A stretch of 64,000 bases of DNA from Megamerina dolium (taxonomy: Eukaryota; Arthropoda; Insecta; Diptera; Megamerinidae), in NCBI GenBank assembly GCA_963854835.1, contig OY978525.1, forward strand, positions 65,401,407 through 65,465,406, written 5' to 3'. A model generated the notes under the pieces. That model made no database searches and was not told the origin of the DNA. It worked only from the letters and a program-made list of their open reading frames with translations. Shown here piece by piece: positions 24,492-35,816 of the stretch (its first letter is position 1; every line of letters begins with the position of its first letter). Both the position numbers and the translations under genes were made by a program.

Positions 24492-25951
24492 GCAATAAAC
24501 TTTAAAGACTGGCGTGTCTATCTCTAACCGCGGCTGTGAAATCATGTCCAACGGCTGCACTAGAGGCTATAGTAGGTCTCCTACCGCTAAACATTCATAT
24601 TCAAAAATCAGCAGCAATCAGTGCCATTCTCATGAACTTCTTTCACAGTTCAACTTCGAGTTCAAGTGGACACAAAACAATTATGAAAAATATACCAAAT
24701 ATTGAATATGTTCTAGCTCTGAATCTATGCCTCAAGAACTATGTTATCGCAGGTGATTCTGGAATGGACTGGAATTGAAAACAAATAACAATTTAATACC
24801 CTCAGAACAGAATACGCGGCAGCACAGACCCAAACGAAAGGGGTGAGTTGCTTTTTAACTTTATTGTAAATAATAGACTATTGCTTTGTCAACGAGGCAA
24901 TTAACCCATATTTATAACCCATAATCGTCAAGAGGTGCTTGACATAACCTTAGTCTCTGACTCTGTTTTTGATAGGATGGTTCAGTGGAAGGTGCTTGAG
25001 AAGCACTCTTATTTTGACCATCAGTATATCCAAATTACTTCTAAAGGAAATATATAGTAAACCCCCAAAATCATAAATATAGCAAAAACCAATTGACAGG
25101 GATACCGTCATACACTCCAGCCAACCCTACCATTAGACAAACCCTTCACCCCATAACGGCGACACGCTCGATAGCCTCGGTGGAAATTTACTAAATTATG
25201 TAATCAAGGGTTAAATAAAGCCTGCCCTAAATCAGAAATGAGAAGGAAGAAGAAACCACCCTGGTGGTCTAAGAAACTCAACAAACTGCGATTAGAATGC
25301 AGAAAGCAATTCAACATTGCAAATTCGCTCCAAAAGGTTCGCGACAAACAAAAATGTTGTAAGAAAAAATTGAGGAAGCAACAAGAGCCTCTTGGACGGC
25401 ATTCTGTGGGGATCTTGAGAGTACTACAGAAACTAAATCATATACTCTCAAAGACCACCCAATCAATCTAACAAGAGCTGGACAATATCAAGCGAGGAAT
25501 CTTTTAAACTACTTTTAGACATACACTTTCATAAATAAATGTAGTGCCATAACGTTAACTGAAAACGACTGCAGATCGGAAACCGACTCAGATTTCTTAA
25601 GCGGTATTACTAAAACCAATATAGAATGGGAGCTCAGAACGTTCAAACCATTCAAAACAACAGGACCTGGCAAGATATACCCAGGGCAACTTCAATAGTA
25701 CGTAGATTACATCATGACCTGGCTTATAACCATTTTTAGGAGTGCTGTGCACCTTAATTATATACCCACCTATGGAAGGAAGTATAAGTAGTATTTATAA
25801 CAAAAGCAGGCAAAATGTCAAATGTTAGTATAACTATCAGTCTTTCATAATTCCTATTGAAAACGCTAGAACGTCTAGTGAACTATATTAGGACCACCAC
25901 AGCAACTCGCGAACCCTCAGATTTCTTACAGTAAAGGTAAGTCTAAAGAAA
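24492..25951 (+). mobile_element. I/LOA-type LINE relic, left part (unit 3)
   Basis: Copy of 4105-5564. Here the missing right part is present beyond RTE-b, at 28258-29620. If RTE-b is removed, the reading frame SYSKGKSKE (25923-25950) runs directly on into TALNSLITEIEN (28266-), the usual order in reverse transcriptases of this superfamily. Confidence 0.8.
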
Positions 25952-28257
25952 TTTTTGGTCAGCAAGAGACTACGACATCTTGTCTCACAGTTCACGCCTG
26001 TGAACGAACGGCTGGCCACAATCCGCATCAAGGCAAAATTTTTCAACATCAGCCTTATATGTGCCCACGCTCCGACGGATGAGAAGGACAATGTGACCAA
26101 GGAGAGCTTCTTTCAGCGCCTCGAAGAAGCTTATGACCGCTGCCCCCGCCACTATATCAAAATCGTGCATGGCGACTTTAATGCCAGGGTGGGCAAGGAA
26201 GAACAGAACACTCCCCCACTTGATGATACATGCGCACGGTGGACACATATATCCTACTCCATGACTACTACTGCCGAGGAGGTAATCGTTTACTACCGGC
26301 CTCTGAGGAATGAGTGGTATGATCAGGAGTGTCGCGACGCTACCGCAGAGAAAGACGCCGCCTACAGAAAAACCCTGCGAGCAGGCATAACGCGAGCTGT
26401 TAAGGAGCTGTACAGAGAGAAAAGGAGTGCAGAGACGTGTTTTCAGGCGCAAGAAAAGAGAACAAGAAAGACGCGAGTCTGAGGAGATAGAGATGTGTAC
26501 CGACAAGAATGAGACTAGAAAATTCTTCGAAAATATCAAGCGCCTGAGTGGAGGTTTGAATCCCGGAGCCTCTTCTTGTCATGATGGAAATGGGAATCTG
26601 GTTACAGATGTCCAGAGTGTACTGAGCCTATGGAGGGAACACTTCTCCACGTTACTGAATGGCGATGCTACGAACAATTCCGCTAGTGGAGGAGATTGCC
26701 CGATAACCCCAATTACAGATGATGGTGTTGATGTTCCACCACCCGACTAGGACGAGGTTGAAACGGCCATTTTAAGGCTGAAGAACAACAAAGCTGCAGG
26801 TGCTGATGGCCTGCCTGCCGAGTTGTTTAAGGACGGAGGCGATGAGCTGCTCACCCGCATGCACCAGCCCATAAGCAGAATATGGTCGGATGAAAGCATG
26901 CCTGATGATTGGAGGCTCAGTGTTCTCTGTCCTGTACATAAAAAAGGAGACCCCACAATTTGCGCCAACTACCGTGGAATAAGTCTCCTGAGTATCGCAT
27001 ACAAGGTTCTATCGAGCGTACTGTGTGAAAGGTTGAAGCCTATGCTCAGCAACCTGATTGGACCGTATCAGTGTTTGTTCAGACCTGGTAAATCCACCAT
27101 CGACCAGATTTTCACACTGCGCCAAATCCTGGAGAAGACCCAAGAAAAACAGATCGACACACACCACCTATTTGTTGATTATAAAGCCGCTTTCGACAGT
27201 CCAGTAAGGGATTACCTCTATGCAACAATGTCTGAGTTCGGTATTGCTGCAAAGCTCATTCGACTTTGTAGAATGACACTGCATAACTCCCGTTGTGCAG
27301 TGAAAATTGGGAAGGACCTCTCCGCACCGTTTAATACCGAACGGGGTTTCAGACGAGGTGATTCGTTATCGTGCGACTTCTTCAATCTTATTATGGAGAA
27401 AATAATACGAGCTGCTGATCTACAACATAATGGCACTATCTTCAACAAAAGTGTCATGCTGTTAGCGTATGCCGACGATATTGACATAATCGGCATGAAC
27501 ACGCGAGCAGTCAATGCAGCATTCTCAGAGTTGGAAAGAGAGTCGCGTCGGATGGGTCTCACGGTGAACGAGGGCAAGACGAAGTATCTAGTGTCAACAA
27601 ACAAAGAGACCCGGCGTCTTGGACAGCACGTCACTGTTGACAACTACGCTTTTGAAGTAGTAAGGGACTTTGTTTTTCTTGGAACCAGCATTAACAGCAG
27701 TAATGACGTCAGCTTGGAGATCATGCGTAGGATAACTCTTGCTGACAGGTGTTACTTTGGGCTGAGTGAGCAATTGAGAAGTCGAGCCCTCTCTCGAAGA
27801 ACGAAAACTACACTCTACATATCTCTCATCATGCCTGTCCTAACATATGGCGCTGAAGCCTAGACAATTTCCACCTCGGATGAGCGAATGCTTAGAGTTT
27901 TCGAGAGAAAAGTCCTACGCAAGATCTTTGGACCTATTTGCGTTGGTGGCGAGTACCGAATAAGCTACAACCATGAGCTGTACGAGCTGTATGCCGATAT
28001 TGACATAGTAAAGCGCATTAAAATCCAGCGGCTGCGCTGGCTAGGTCATGTCGAGCGAATGGAAGAACACATTCCAGCTAAGAAGGTGTTATATTCGGAA
28101 GACCAAACCTCAGGTGGAAAGACCAAATACTGGAGAACCTGACGGCGCTTGGAATTTCTAACTGGCGCCAGCTAGCGAAGAACAGAGATGGCTGGCGAAG
28201 CATGTTATTTTCTGCCTAAATCGATATTCGGTTGTTATGGCCACATAAGTAAGTAAG
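25952..28257 (+). mobile_element. RTE-b in unit 3: RTE inserted in an I-type LINE
   Basis: Plus-strand RTE, 5' truncated inside the endonuclease, ending ...GGCCACA then TAAGTAAGTAAG. It is flanked by the direct repeat TAAAGAAA (25944-25951 and 28258-28265), an apparent 8-bp target duplication, although the TAAG tail makes the right edge slightly ambiguous. Its 5' half equals units 1 and 2; its 3' half (from 27197) is far better preserved. The endonuclease has the same ~400-bp deletion. Stops at 26748 and 27861 and a deletion near 28100 (RGRP block lost) disable it. Confidence 0.9.
26751..27863 (+). pseudogene. RTE reverse transcriptase, best-preserved array copy
   Basis: An open frame of ~370 codons between TAG stops at 26748 and 27861, encoding almost the whole reverse transcriptase. 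Visible are VHKKGDPTICANYRGISLL (fingers), FVDYKAAFDSPVRDYL (motif A), GFRRGDSLSCDFFNLIMEK (motif B), MLLAYADDIDIIGMN (catalytic YADD, both aspartates kept) and FVFLGTSINSSNDVSLEIMR. The final stop replaces the tryptophan of the AEAWTIS block. The downstream segment 27888-28142 continues the thumb and C-terminal domain with RLRWLGHVERMEEH. No endonuclease is attached, so the element could not move on its own. Confidence 0.85.
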
Positions 28258-28260
28258 TAA
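28246..28260 (+). repeat. TAAG microsatellite at the RTE 3' end
   Basis: Three to four TAAG units directly after GGCCACA. The same tail is seen at 7557-7566, 17750-17759 and 59934, and, as ACTT, at 2740-2754. A short tandem repeat instead of poly(A) at the 3' end is characteristic of RTE-clade LINEs. Confidence 0.85.
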
Positions 28261-29620
28261 AGAAACTGCACTAAACTCACTTATAACAGAGATAGAAAAC
28301 TCGGTAGAGAATAAAGAATTTACTCTAGTAGCCTTCTTAGGTATCGAGGGAGCCTTTAACTTTCATCCGAGTGCAATAACTACCACATTGACAGGGCTTA
28401 GGATCCCATTCATATGCTTATGAAATGGGAATCAAAAGTGAGTAGCTTTGACAACAGGGGGACTCCTCAAGGTGGTATACTCTCGCCTCTTCTGTGGGTT
28501 TTGGCAATAAATAAGTTATTGCGAAATCTGGAGAGGAGGGGACATAAAATTATTAACTATGCGGATCACCATCCGCGTGAAATTTTGTGAATTCTGTAAA
28601 GTTGATAAGTGGTCTAACTCATGTGGATTCAATAACAACAGGAGTCAATGCCAACAAACCCGAATTTATTATGTTTACTAGGATGCACCGATTGCCTGAA
28701 GTAAATCTTTCAACTTTAAACGGTACTAAGTTGTAATTTAGTGACATTGCTCGCTACGTAGGACTTATCTTAGAAAGAAAGTTGCTTTGGAATAACAATA
28801 TAGAAGATAGGCCTATCCATTAGCGGACAACAACACCAACTGCAGCATTAAATATAGTGCTGCACCTACTACCGATCGACCTGTATGTAGATAACTAATA
28901 GGTAAATCGGCCTTGAGGCTTAGGGAATCTTTTCTTTTGGCCACATATCCAAAAGAACATTAATCATTTCAGAAAATTTTAAAGCTGTCCACAGAACCAC
29001 CGACAACTCTGTAGTCCAATAAACCTTTCACTACTGAGTTCCCAACGATAGAAGATTGAGATAACGGCGCAATAAATTGGGTCAACAATTTCAGTATTTT
29101 CACTGACGATTCTAAACTCAATAACCAGGTGGGGGGAAGCGTACATTCCAAAGCGGTAAGCGCCAATGTAACCCTCCGTCTATCAAATAATTGTGGTGTA
29201 TTTCAGGCTAAAGCACAGTCATAAATTAGGCACTCTCTACAGTTAGGAATAGCGTTGTGAGTGTAAAGGAAATTTACATTTATTCAGATAGCCAAGCGGC
29301 ACTAAACTCACTATAATCGGGAAGAATGGAAATTAGCACGAATAGGCACGAATAGGCACGACATTAATATAAGGTTTGAAGTTCTAACAAGTAATTCCCC
29401 CCTTAGTCGACACGCGAATAAATTAGCGGCACCTTTTCATGACTACTGCAGAAGTTGCAAAGATACGGAGGAAACAGAAGAAAGTTCACTGCATTCGAAA
29501 CTGCATCCCTTGACTGCATTTCGGAAGTTGCTTATATAAAAGTAACTAGAATAATGTCATATATTAAATTCATAGGTTGGCTGAAAGGAGACCCGATGGG
29601 TAAGGACTAGTTCCAGTGGT
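28258..29620 (+). mobile_element. I/LOA-type LINE relic, right part
   Basis: Continues the LINE interrupted by RTE-b. The reverse transcriptase palm reads TALNSLITEIENSVENKEF then FLGIEGAFN (~28266-28360), followed by GTPQGGILSPLLW (~28458-28500) and NYADHH (~28555, normally ADD). The linker RTTTPTAALNIVLHLLPIDLY is at ~28828-28890. An RNase H begins IFTDDSKLNNQVGG (~29096), and IYIYSDSQAALNS lies at ~29272. A cysteine/histidine knuckle CRSC...EET is at ~29445-29490, close to the C-terminus. Many stops and frameshifts make it inactive. Confidence 0.8.
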
Positions 29621-29631
29621 ATAAAACTATA

Positions 29632-29867
<236 letters not shown>

Positions 29868-29869
29868 TA

Positions 29870-30145
29870 GTATAAATATGGGGGTTCTGGATTAGATATC
29901 TATCTGTGATGTGTGAGTGAAGAGTGATGATACGGAATCGTGTGTGTGTCTGAAAGAGATAGCATGCTATCTATGAAGCTATCTTATTACTGTGTGCGAG
30001 TGAGAGGTTGTTGGGGTGTGGCTTAGAAGGATGAAGCAATCTGAATACATGTGTGTGAGAGGATGAGAGGGTGTGACTCGAGAGGGTGCGAGTGATGTGA
30101 CTCGAAGGATAATCGATCGAAGGTTGGAGGGAGGGTGGTGGGTTT
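29870..30145. other. GT/GA-rich non-coding stretch
   Basis: Purine- and GT-rich sequence with many short GTGTG, GAGAGG and GAGTG words. No coding signal supported. Confidence 0.6.
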
Positions 30146-30250
30146 GGTGTTGAGTGATAACTATAGAAGGTGTGTGCATGTGCGTGTGTGTATGCATATG
30201 GTGACAGCTAATGATGCTGCTTAGGTCTAGTGACAGCCAATACTGTTGCT
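30146..30250. repeat. Unclassified repeat X, dispersed copy
   Basis: Aligns with 3989-4090: GGTGTTGAGTGATAACTATA, then TATGCATATGGTGACA, GATGCTGCTTAGGTCTAG and TGACAGCCA. The extension to GGCCTGGCTTATCAATTATGT resembles 60000-60030. It has no coding content. Confidence 0.6.
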
Positions 30251-30759
30251 AAGGCCTGGCTTATCAATTATGTAGTTGCTATTTTTTATTCTTATTTCTT
30301 TTTTTTATCGAGGAGGAAAGCATCAAAATCCTATGTCAGTGCGAGACTTTAACCCGATAAAACCACCTCTCGTCCGTCATTCCAGATTCCTCCTGGAATT
30401 ACGGATGGCCCCTTCGTACATCTACTACCCAATGCCTGATCTACTATTCTGTAGACTAAGCCTTGAAATCGCCGGCTATAATTACCGGATGACGCATTCT
30501 AGCTTCCGTCACCATATCTGTTATCATCCGATCGAAGTCGAGAATATCAGGCTTGGTGGAGCGTAGCACGAGAAAAGAATATACCCTCTATCTTAATCCA
30601 TGTGAATCCAAGAAGGGCATAAACCTTGCTTTGATACACCTTGTTATTTGTTATCCATATTTCAACTTTGTCCAATGAGTCGCTCACCTACTCACAGCCG
30701 TTCACATTGTGGTTTTGCTCGCGCAGTAGGTCAAGATCGAACTTGTTTCAATTACCGTT

Positions 30760-31740
30760 TACTGTAGAATGTCTTGCGCTGCCGTACAGTGGTTCAAGCT
30801 TACTGTCTTTCTTTATTGCCTTCTGATGTTCAGGAGAGCACGTACTTCCAGCCGAATGATTACCTCCACAGAGTTCGCATTTCTGGGCGTTTTTGCAGCA
30901 CGCCGCTAGGTGACCCCACTAACCATATTTGCATTTTGTGCACAACACTTGAAGCACCTTATTGGCGAGATGCAATCACGTACACGGCAAGAAGCCCAAC
31001 GTATACGAATCTCCTACGCTTTTAGTACCTTTGCAGCGTACACCACTGGTAGACTGATGTAAGCTGTTTGGGTGCCTTGTTGCCCTATTTTCATGTTACG
31101 GACCTCTGACTCGTCGGGTCGCCGAAAGTTGCACTGTGCATGTAAATCGTCACACACGCTTTTGCCGTTGTAACCTCATCAAGGTCTCTTACTTGAATTA
31201 TGCTGGAGTTAGTGTTTACTAAAACTTCAGCCGAGTCGCCTATCACTTCCTTCACATCCGTCTGGAATTCTACGATGGTCCGTTCCGGTACTCGCTTTTG
31301 TTCCAGAAGCAGTTCATTTTTGGCTGTCCGTCGCACAGTCCTTACATTTTCTCCCAAGGATTTCAGTGAATCATCACCTTTTATTTTTCTTAATATTTCT
31401 GCATACGTGATGGATGCTGAAGCCGCTATGATAAACCGAGTCGCCTATCACTTCCTTCACATCCGTCTGGAATTCTACGATGGTCCGTTCCGGTACTCGC
31501 TTTTGTTCCAGAAGCAGTTCATTTTTGGCTGTCCGTCGCACAGTCCTTACATTTTCTCCCAAGGATTTCAGTGAATCATCACCTTTTATTTTTCTTAATA
31601 TTTCTGCATACGTGATGGATGCTGAAGCCGCTATGATAAGTGCGTCTGATTTAGCTTTTACACCAATATCTTTTTTCTGCTTTTTTGTACTTTCGTCCAC
31701 TTTCGTTGCGGTTGTGCCCGTTCTGGTGTTGTGTCGCACT
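30760..31740 (-). pseudogene. R1-clade LINE ORF1 (gag-like), broken
   Basis: Minus-strand readings 31739-31374 and 31357-31091 contain the ORF1 core: KSDALIIAASASITYAEILR, then GENVRTVRRTAKNELLLEQK, then EVIGDSAEVLV, IIQVRDLDEVTTAKACV. Farther on (~30990-30900) RCFKCCAQNA corresponds to the zinc-knuckle region with most ligands degraded. A 205-bp tandem duplication (31231-31435 repeated at 31436-31640) sits inside the gene and shifts the frame, because 205 is not a multiple of three. ORF1 proteins of this type bind the element's RNA. Confidence 0.75.
31231..31640. repeat. 205-bp tandem duplication inside R1 ORF1
   Basis: CCGAGTCGCCTATCACTTCC begins at 31231 and again at 31436. The two blocks look essentially identical through GCTATGATAA. 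The duplication is local and recent relative to the decay of the element. Confidence 0.9.
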
Positions 31741-32389
31741 TTGCATTCATGTTCTTCTCCTGTTACTTAGTTTTATTTTCCGCCACTGGTGTCATCTTGT
31801 TTGCTGCATTTGGTGGTTTTACCTGGGGTGCCTGATTAGGTACATATTTCGCCTTGATTTGCAATGTATGACACTTCCTTGGGGGCGTTTAATACTCAAT
31901 TTCTTGCCTCCATTTCAACGAAATGTCACTCTCACCTACTGAGGTAACAGAATGCTACCACCACCAGCTCATTCGTCTGATTCAAATCCATTTTCCGGTA
32001 TATCATAATTAGAACCTTAACAATATCGGTCCTAATGCCTACTTCCATAGGCGTCATGTCCTTTTGGATCCCTCGGTGCTGCCCTAGAGAAACAAGGGAT
32101 ATATAGATGTCAACGGTGACGCATTCAGTGTTGTCACGTCGCATCTGTCCATTTGGTTCTCTCAGTGCTGCCCTCAGAGAAGCAGGGGACACTTAGTTGA
32201 AAACGGTGCCGTCTCGTCTCGTATGAGAAGTTTTAGTCCCCACCCTCTTTCTCTGCCGCTTTTGGTCGGGGACTGCTTATTGATTATTCGCAGCTAACCC
32301 ACATCGCTGTGGATTATTGTGTTATTTTAAAGTCTATGACCATATGATGTGGTTGGTATGTACGTGTGTGTGTGTGTGGATTTTAAAAT

Positions 32390-35300
32390 ATTCTTAAATT
32401 TAAACAATTTCAATGTCTAATTCTTTATTTTTTTTAAATATTAATAGTATTAAAAATAACAATAATAATAATAATGATGGTAACAATTTTTTTTTGCGGT
32501 GAGGGGGTAACAAAATGGCTAACCGACTAATTGTCGCCACAATTATAGAGGCTTCATTCATTTTGTGAACGCATTCCGCATACCTCGAGATGGCGTTCCA
32601 GTTTCCCTCACTATGTAGCAGCTTCTCTAGCAGGTTTCCGACATTTCTATGCCCTATTTGCTGCTCTGACAAGGCTCTTTCACTGCCCCATCTCGTGCAG
32701 TTGAAGAAAGTATGTTTCGCATTGTCTTCTTCGGAATCGGCGTATAAACCACTCGCATGTGCGCTCTTGCTCCTTTTATGTAAATATTTACAAAAATATC
32801 CATGATCAGATAACAATTGTGTTAAATAATAATTTAATTCGCCGTGATTTCGCTCTATCCGTTGACGTGGGTTTGGTATTTTTGTAGCAGTCCATCTACC
32901 GTATTCGTCGGCTTCCTACTTCTTCTGCCAGGTTTGAATTGTCTGGTCTCGTAGTTGTTTTCCTGCTTGTGCCGTGAGGCCTCCCGCTTTTTTCAGCATA
33001 TATATCCTTTTCCGTTCTTCTGCTAGCAGATCAATTGGCGTTACTCCCGCTATCACCAGCACCGCCACATATGATACTGTGCGATAGGCACATGCTATAC
33101 GTAAAACCATAGACCTTTGTACTGTTGCCACAAATTTTCTTCTGCTTCTTGATTTAAGCGTGTCTGCCCACAGTTCACTCTTGCAGCTTTATCCGACGCA
33201 TACTGTAGTTGTGTCGTATAAGTCAGCTTTGAGTCTAATCTCACACCACTACTTTCGCACTACTTTCTGTGTAGCTACTGGTTCACCTTTTATGTGCATA
33301 GTTAACTCCAAAGGGATTTGACGCCCAATTATTAGCAGCAGCTCAGTTTTCTGTGTAGCTAACTGTAATCCGTGCGAATTCAGCCAATCCTGTATTTGTA
33401 TGATCACTTGGGTTAGTATCGTACATTTCTATACGCAAAATCTCATCGTAGCTTATATTTCAGAGGTTTGGGCCAAGGATTGATCCTTGAGCTGCACCTG
33501 CAGTAATTTTGATTGTCTTCGGTCCGGAGTTTCTGTTGTATGTGAGTACGTGGTCACATAAATAGCTTCGTATCATTTTGCCCAAATATACAGGTATCTG
33601 GAAAAGATGTTCAAGTGCTTCTATCATATCTGCCCATTTCACACTGTTGAAAGCGTTTTTCACATCTGGGGTTGCCAATAAGACTAGAGGCCTAGAATAG
33701 TGGTTTCCTCGTTAGATTGCCGAAGCTGCTTCTAACACTTCTTCGATTGCTCCCATGGTGGACCTGTCTTTTCTTAATTCTTGTTGCCTGTCACTAAGTT
33801 CTCAAGCTGATTGTATTGCAGTCACTATGCGGGGTTTAGTGAGCTTTTCTAATAATTTTCCTGCTGTATCTAGCATACAAAGCGGGCGATATGCTCCTGG
33901 TGTCGTTGGGTCGCCTTTGCCTTTGCTTATTAGTATCAATTATTGCTTTTTCCATACCTCTGGAAAGATCCCGTCTCTAAGGCATGCATTGTACATATCA
34001 AGCAGTGCCTGCGGCTGTTCCTGTGCAAGCTCCTTTAGGATTTACCTTGGAATTTTGTCGGGGCCCAGCACTTTCTTGTTTTTTATTGTGCTTACTGCAT
34101 CTCTTAGATAACTCATCGTTTGTGTAACTATTTCATTTGCCGTGGCCTATTGGTTTACTCTGCTTACTCTTCTATTGAACTCTGTCACTAGTATGTCTCT
34201 ATTTAATCTGTTAACGTTCCACTTGTAGGCGTTTATAGCGCTATCTACTGATGTATTTTTGTTGCTTTGAAACTCAAAAGAGTGAGAGATGTACTGGTGA
34301 TCACTGGCCGTGAAATCCTATAATACCCTCCAGAGACTAATTTTCTAAGCTATTGATTCCGTGACAAGCGTTATATCTGGTGTCACAGCCCGGTCGTCTG
34401 AATGTACTCGCGGTGCCCGTGTTTACTGCAATTAGGCAAAGTCTTGCAGCCATGTCTACCACTCGACGGCCTTTAGCGTCTGTCGTTGGCATACCCCACT
34501 CTGAGGCACGGGAGATGAAGTCGCCTAAGGTTCTAAGGTTCTATTTTCAATGTCGTTCAGTTTACATTGGAAGGTCTGTCTATCATCACTAGGAGTTACA
34601 TAACAGCTTATAAATGTAATTCCCTTAATGCGTGCATAAATGTAGTAAGGTCACCTGCCACTGTCAGTGGCCTGAACGTTGCTGTTTGCACGTATATAGA
34701 TGGTTGCCGTTGACGTATCGCCTTCAAACCAGGTTCAGCTTTCAATTTTCCTCTACTGCTCGCTGATTATAACAAGATCCGCTCTATGTTATGCGATAAT
34801 CTCGGGCAAGAGCGCATCAGCCGTTTTGCTTCTATGTAAATTCGCCTGGAGTGCAGGGGGTGGGCCGTAATAGTCAGGAGCGGGTATGAAACCCCTACCC
34901 CCGTTCCCTGAGGCCTGACAAACGCTTTACCGGTCCCGAAATACACTGACGGACCAGCGCTCGCTCGGGGAAATGCAAGCTACACTCTTGCATACTCCCT
35001 GACCAGGGACCGAAGTGGCTGGTTCCTGTTACACGCTACAACTTACACATCGGCAGAACAAGCTCACAGCACCCCTTCCACACCGTCGACGGAAAAAAGC
35101 CAACGGTGGTTTCGGAGACTACCAGTGTGCTGGAGCATGTAGCGGTCTAATACTTGGTTTTCTCCAGATATTCCACATGAAGAATCCCATCGGTGCGCCG
35201 AAGGAGGGAGCGCTTATAGTGGCGCCTACCCGCTTGTCACATCGCTTCTTGAGACTTTTAAGACATTCACTCGGCGTCCTCGCTGATGCCGCTCTTGGTC

Positions 35301-35400
35301 GGGGACTGCTTATTGGATATTCGCAGTTAACCTGTAAATGGACAAGTCCACAGACAGGCCGTTCACGATCCGCCACCTGTGACCCCCCAGTAGCCTGAGC
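32390..35400 (-). mobile_element. R1-clade LINE relic B (endonuclease, RT, C-terminal finger)
   Basis: A second, longer R1-type copy on the minus strand. From high to low coordinates it carries a GC-rich 5' region (35400-34870, including GGTCGGGGACTGCTTATT-like sequence shared with relic A at ~32260), endonuclease (~34860-34320), reverse transcriptase (~34300-32920) and a C-terminal finger domain (~32816-32540). ORF1 is absent from it. A TAA microsatellite adjoins its 5' side and a GT run its 3' side. Confidence 0.75.
32540..34860 (-). pseudogene. R1-clade LINE ORF2 (EN-RT), broken
   Basis: Several minus-strand segments in changing frames. The endonuclease shows ISCYVTPSDDRQTF (~34640-34590) and ASEWGMPTTDAKGRRV (~34510-34460; the usual N and D positions partly kept). 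The reverse transcriptase shows NKKVLGPDKIP (~34075), LSDRQQELRKDRSTMGAIEE (~33800), DVKNAFNSVKWADMIEAL (33670-33616) and GAAQGSILGP (~33505-33475). The thumb reads VQRSMVLRIACAYRTVS (~33120). The last domain has a histidine/cysteine pattern ADSEEDNAKHTFFNCTRW. No complete frame remains. Confidence 0.75.
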
Positions 35401-35470
35401 CCGGCTACTATTATTATTATGATATAATAATAATAATAATAATAATAACTGTAGTAATAATATTAGTAAT
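35401..35470. repeat. TAA/TTA microsatellite
   Basis: TTATTATTATTATGATA followed by repeated ATA units, adjoining the 5' edge of R1 relic B. Confidence 0.85.
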
Positions 35471-35806
35471 TGTATTAATTTCGCCGATTTTTTAAATAAT
35501 TCAAATAAAAGAAATATTAACATATAGCTGCAATATGAAATTTGAATAAATTCAATATTAATACAATAAATACAATAAACTTTTAGATAAAAGTTGCAAA
35601 ATTCGATTTTATCATTATTTTAATCAAAAGAAAAGCAGTGAAATTATCTTTCTTTTGATATATATTTACAATTCAAAATTATTTACAAATTTTAATAAGT
35701 ATTAACTTAATAAAATTTGCTGCAGCTGCGGTTGCCTCAACGAATTTCATCTTTCCTGTTAAATATGCAGCATCGATTTAGATCTGAAAAAGGAAATAAA
35801 TATTAG
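35471..35806. other. AT-rich stretch without feature
   Basis: No coding or repeat signal beyond AT richness. Confidence 0.5.
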
Positions 35807-35816
35807 TATCTTTGCT

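Larger units (their letters stand above)
20386..27196. repeat. Tandem repeat unit 3, partial (6.8 kb)
   Basis: Third copy, identical to units 1 and 2 up to 27196. From 27197 (C instead of T at the equivalent of 6810) it becomes a related but clearly diverged RTE 3' half. It never reaches the BEL/Pao part of the unit. The switch lies inside the reverse transcriptase region of RTE-b, so the array ends within a transposon. Confidence 0.95.
30290..32300 (-). mobile_element. R1-clade LINE relic A (5' region, ORF1, endonuclease start)
   Basis: On the minus strand the order is a 5' region (32300-31740) containing two imperfect ~90-bp repeats around CTGCCCT.AGAGAA.CA, then ORF1, then the beginning of ORF2. 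The endonuclease start (~30700-30330) includes LGFTWIKIEGI.FFSCYAPPS and HPVIIAGDFKA with decayed frames. The element is broken off in the endonuclease near 30290. Families with this layout belong to the R1 clade; the relic is not in rDNA here. Confidence 0.7.

Noticed and set aside
1..27196. CRISPR array or satellite with short monomer
   Set aside because: The repeat is one 10-kb block made of eukaryotic transposons; there are no short regularly spaced repeats.
27218..27643. 141-codon minus-strand ORF
   Set aside because: Complement of the YADD-bearing RTE reverse transcriptase.
30276..31025. Plus-strand ORFs of 60-96 codons
   Set aside because: The minus strand here encodes R1-clade ORF1 and endonuclease blocks; the plus readings are shadows.
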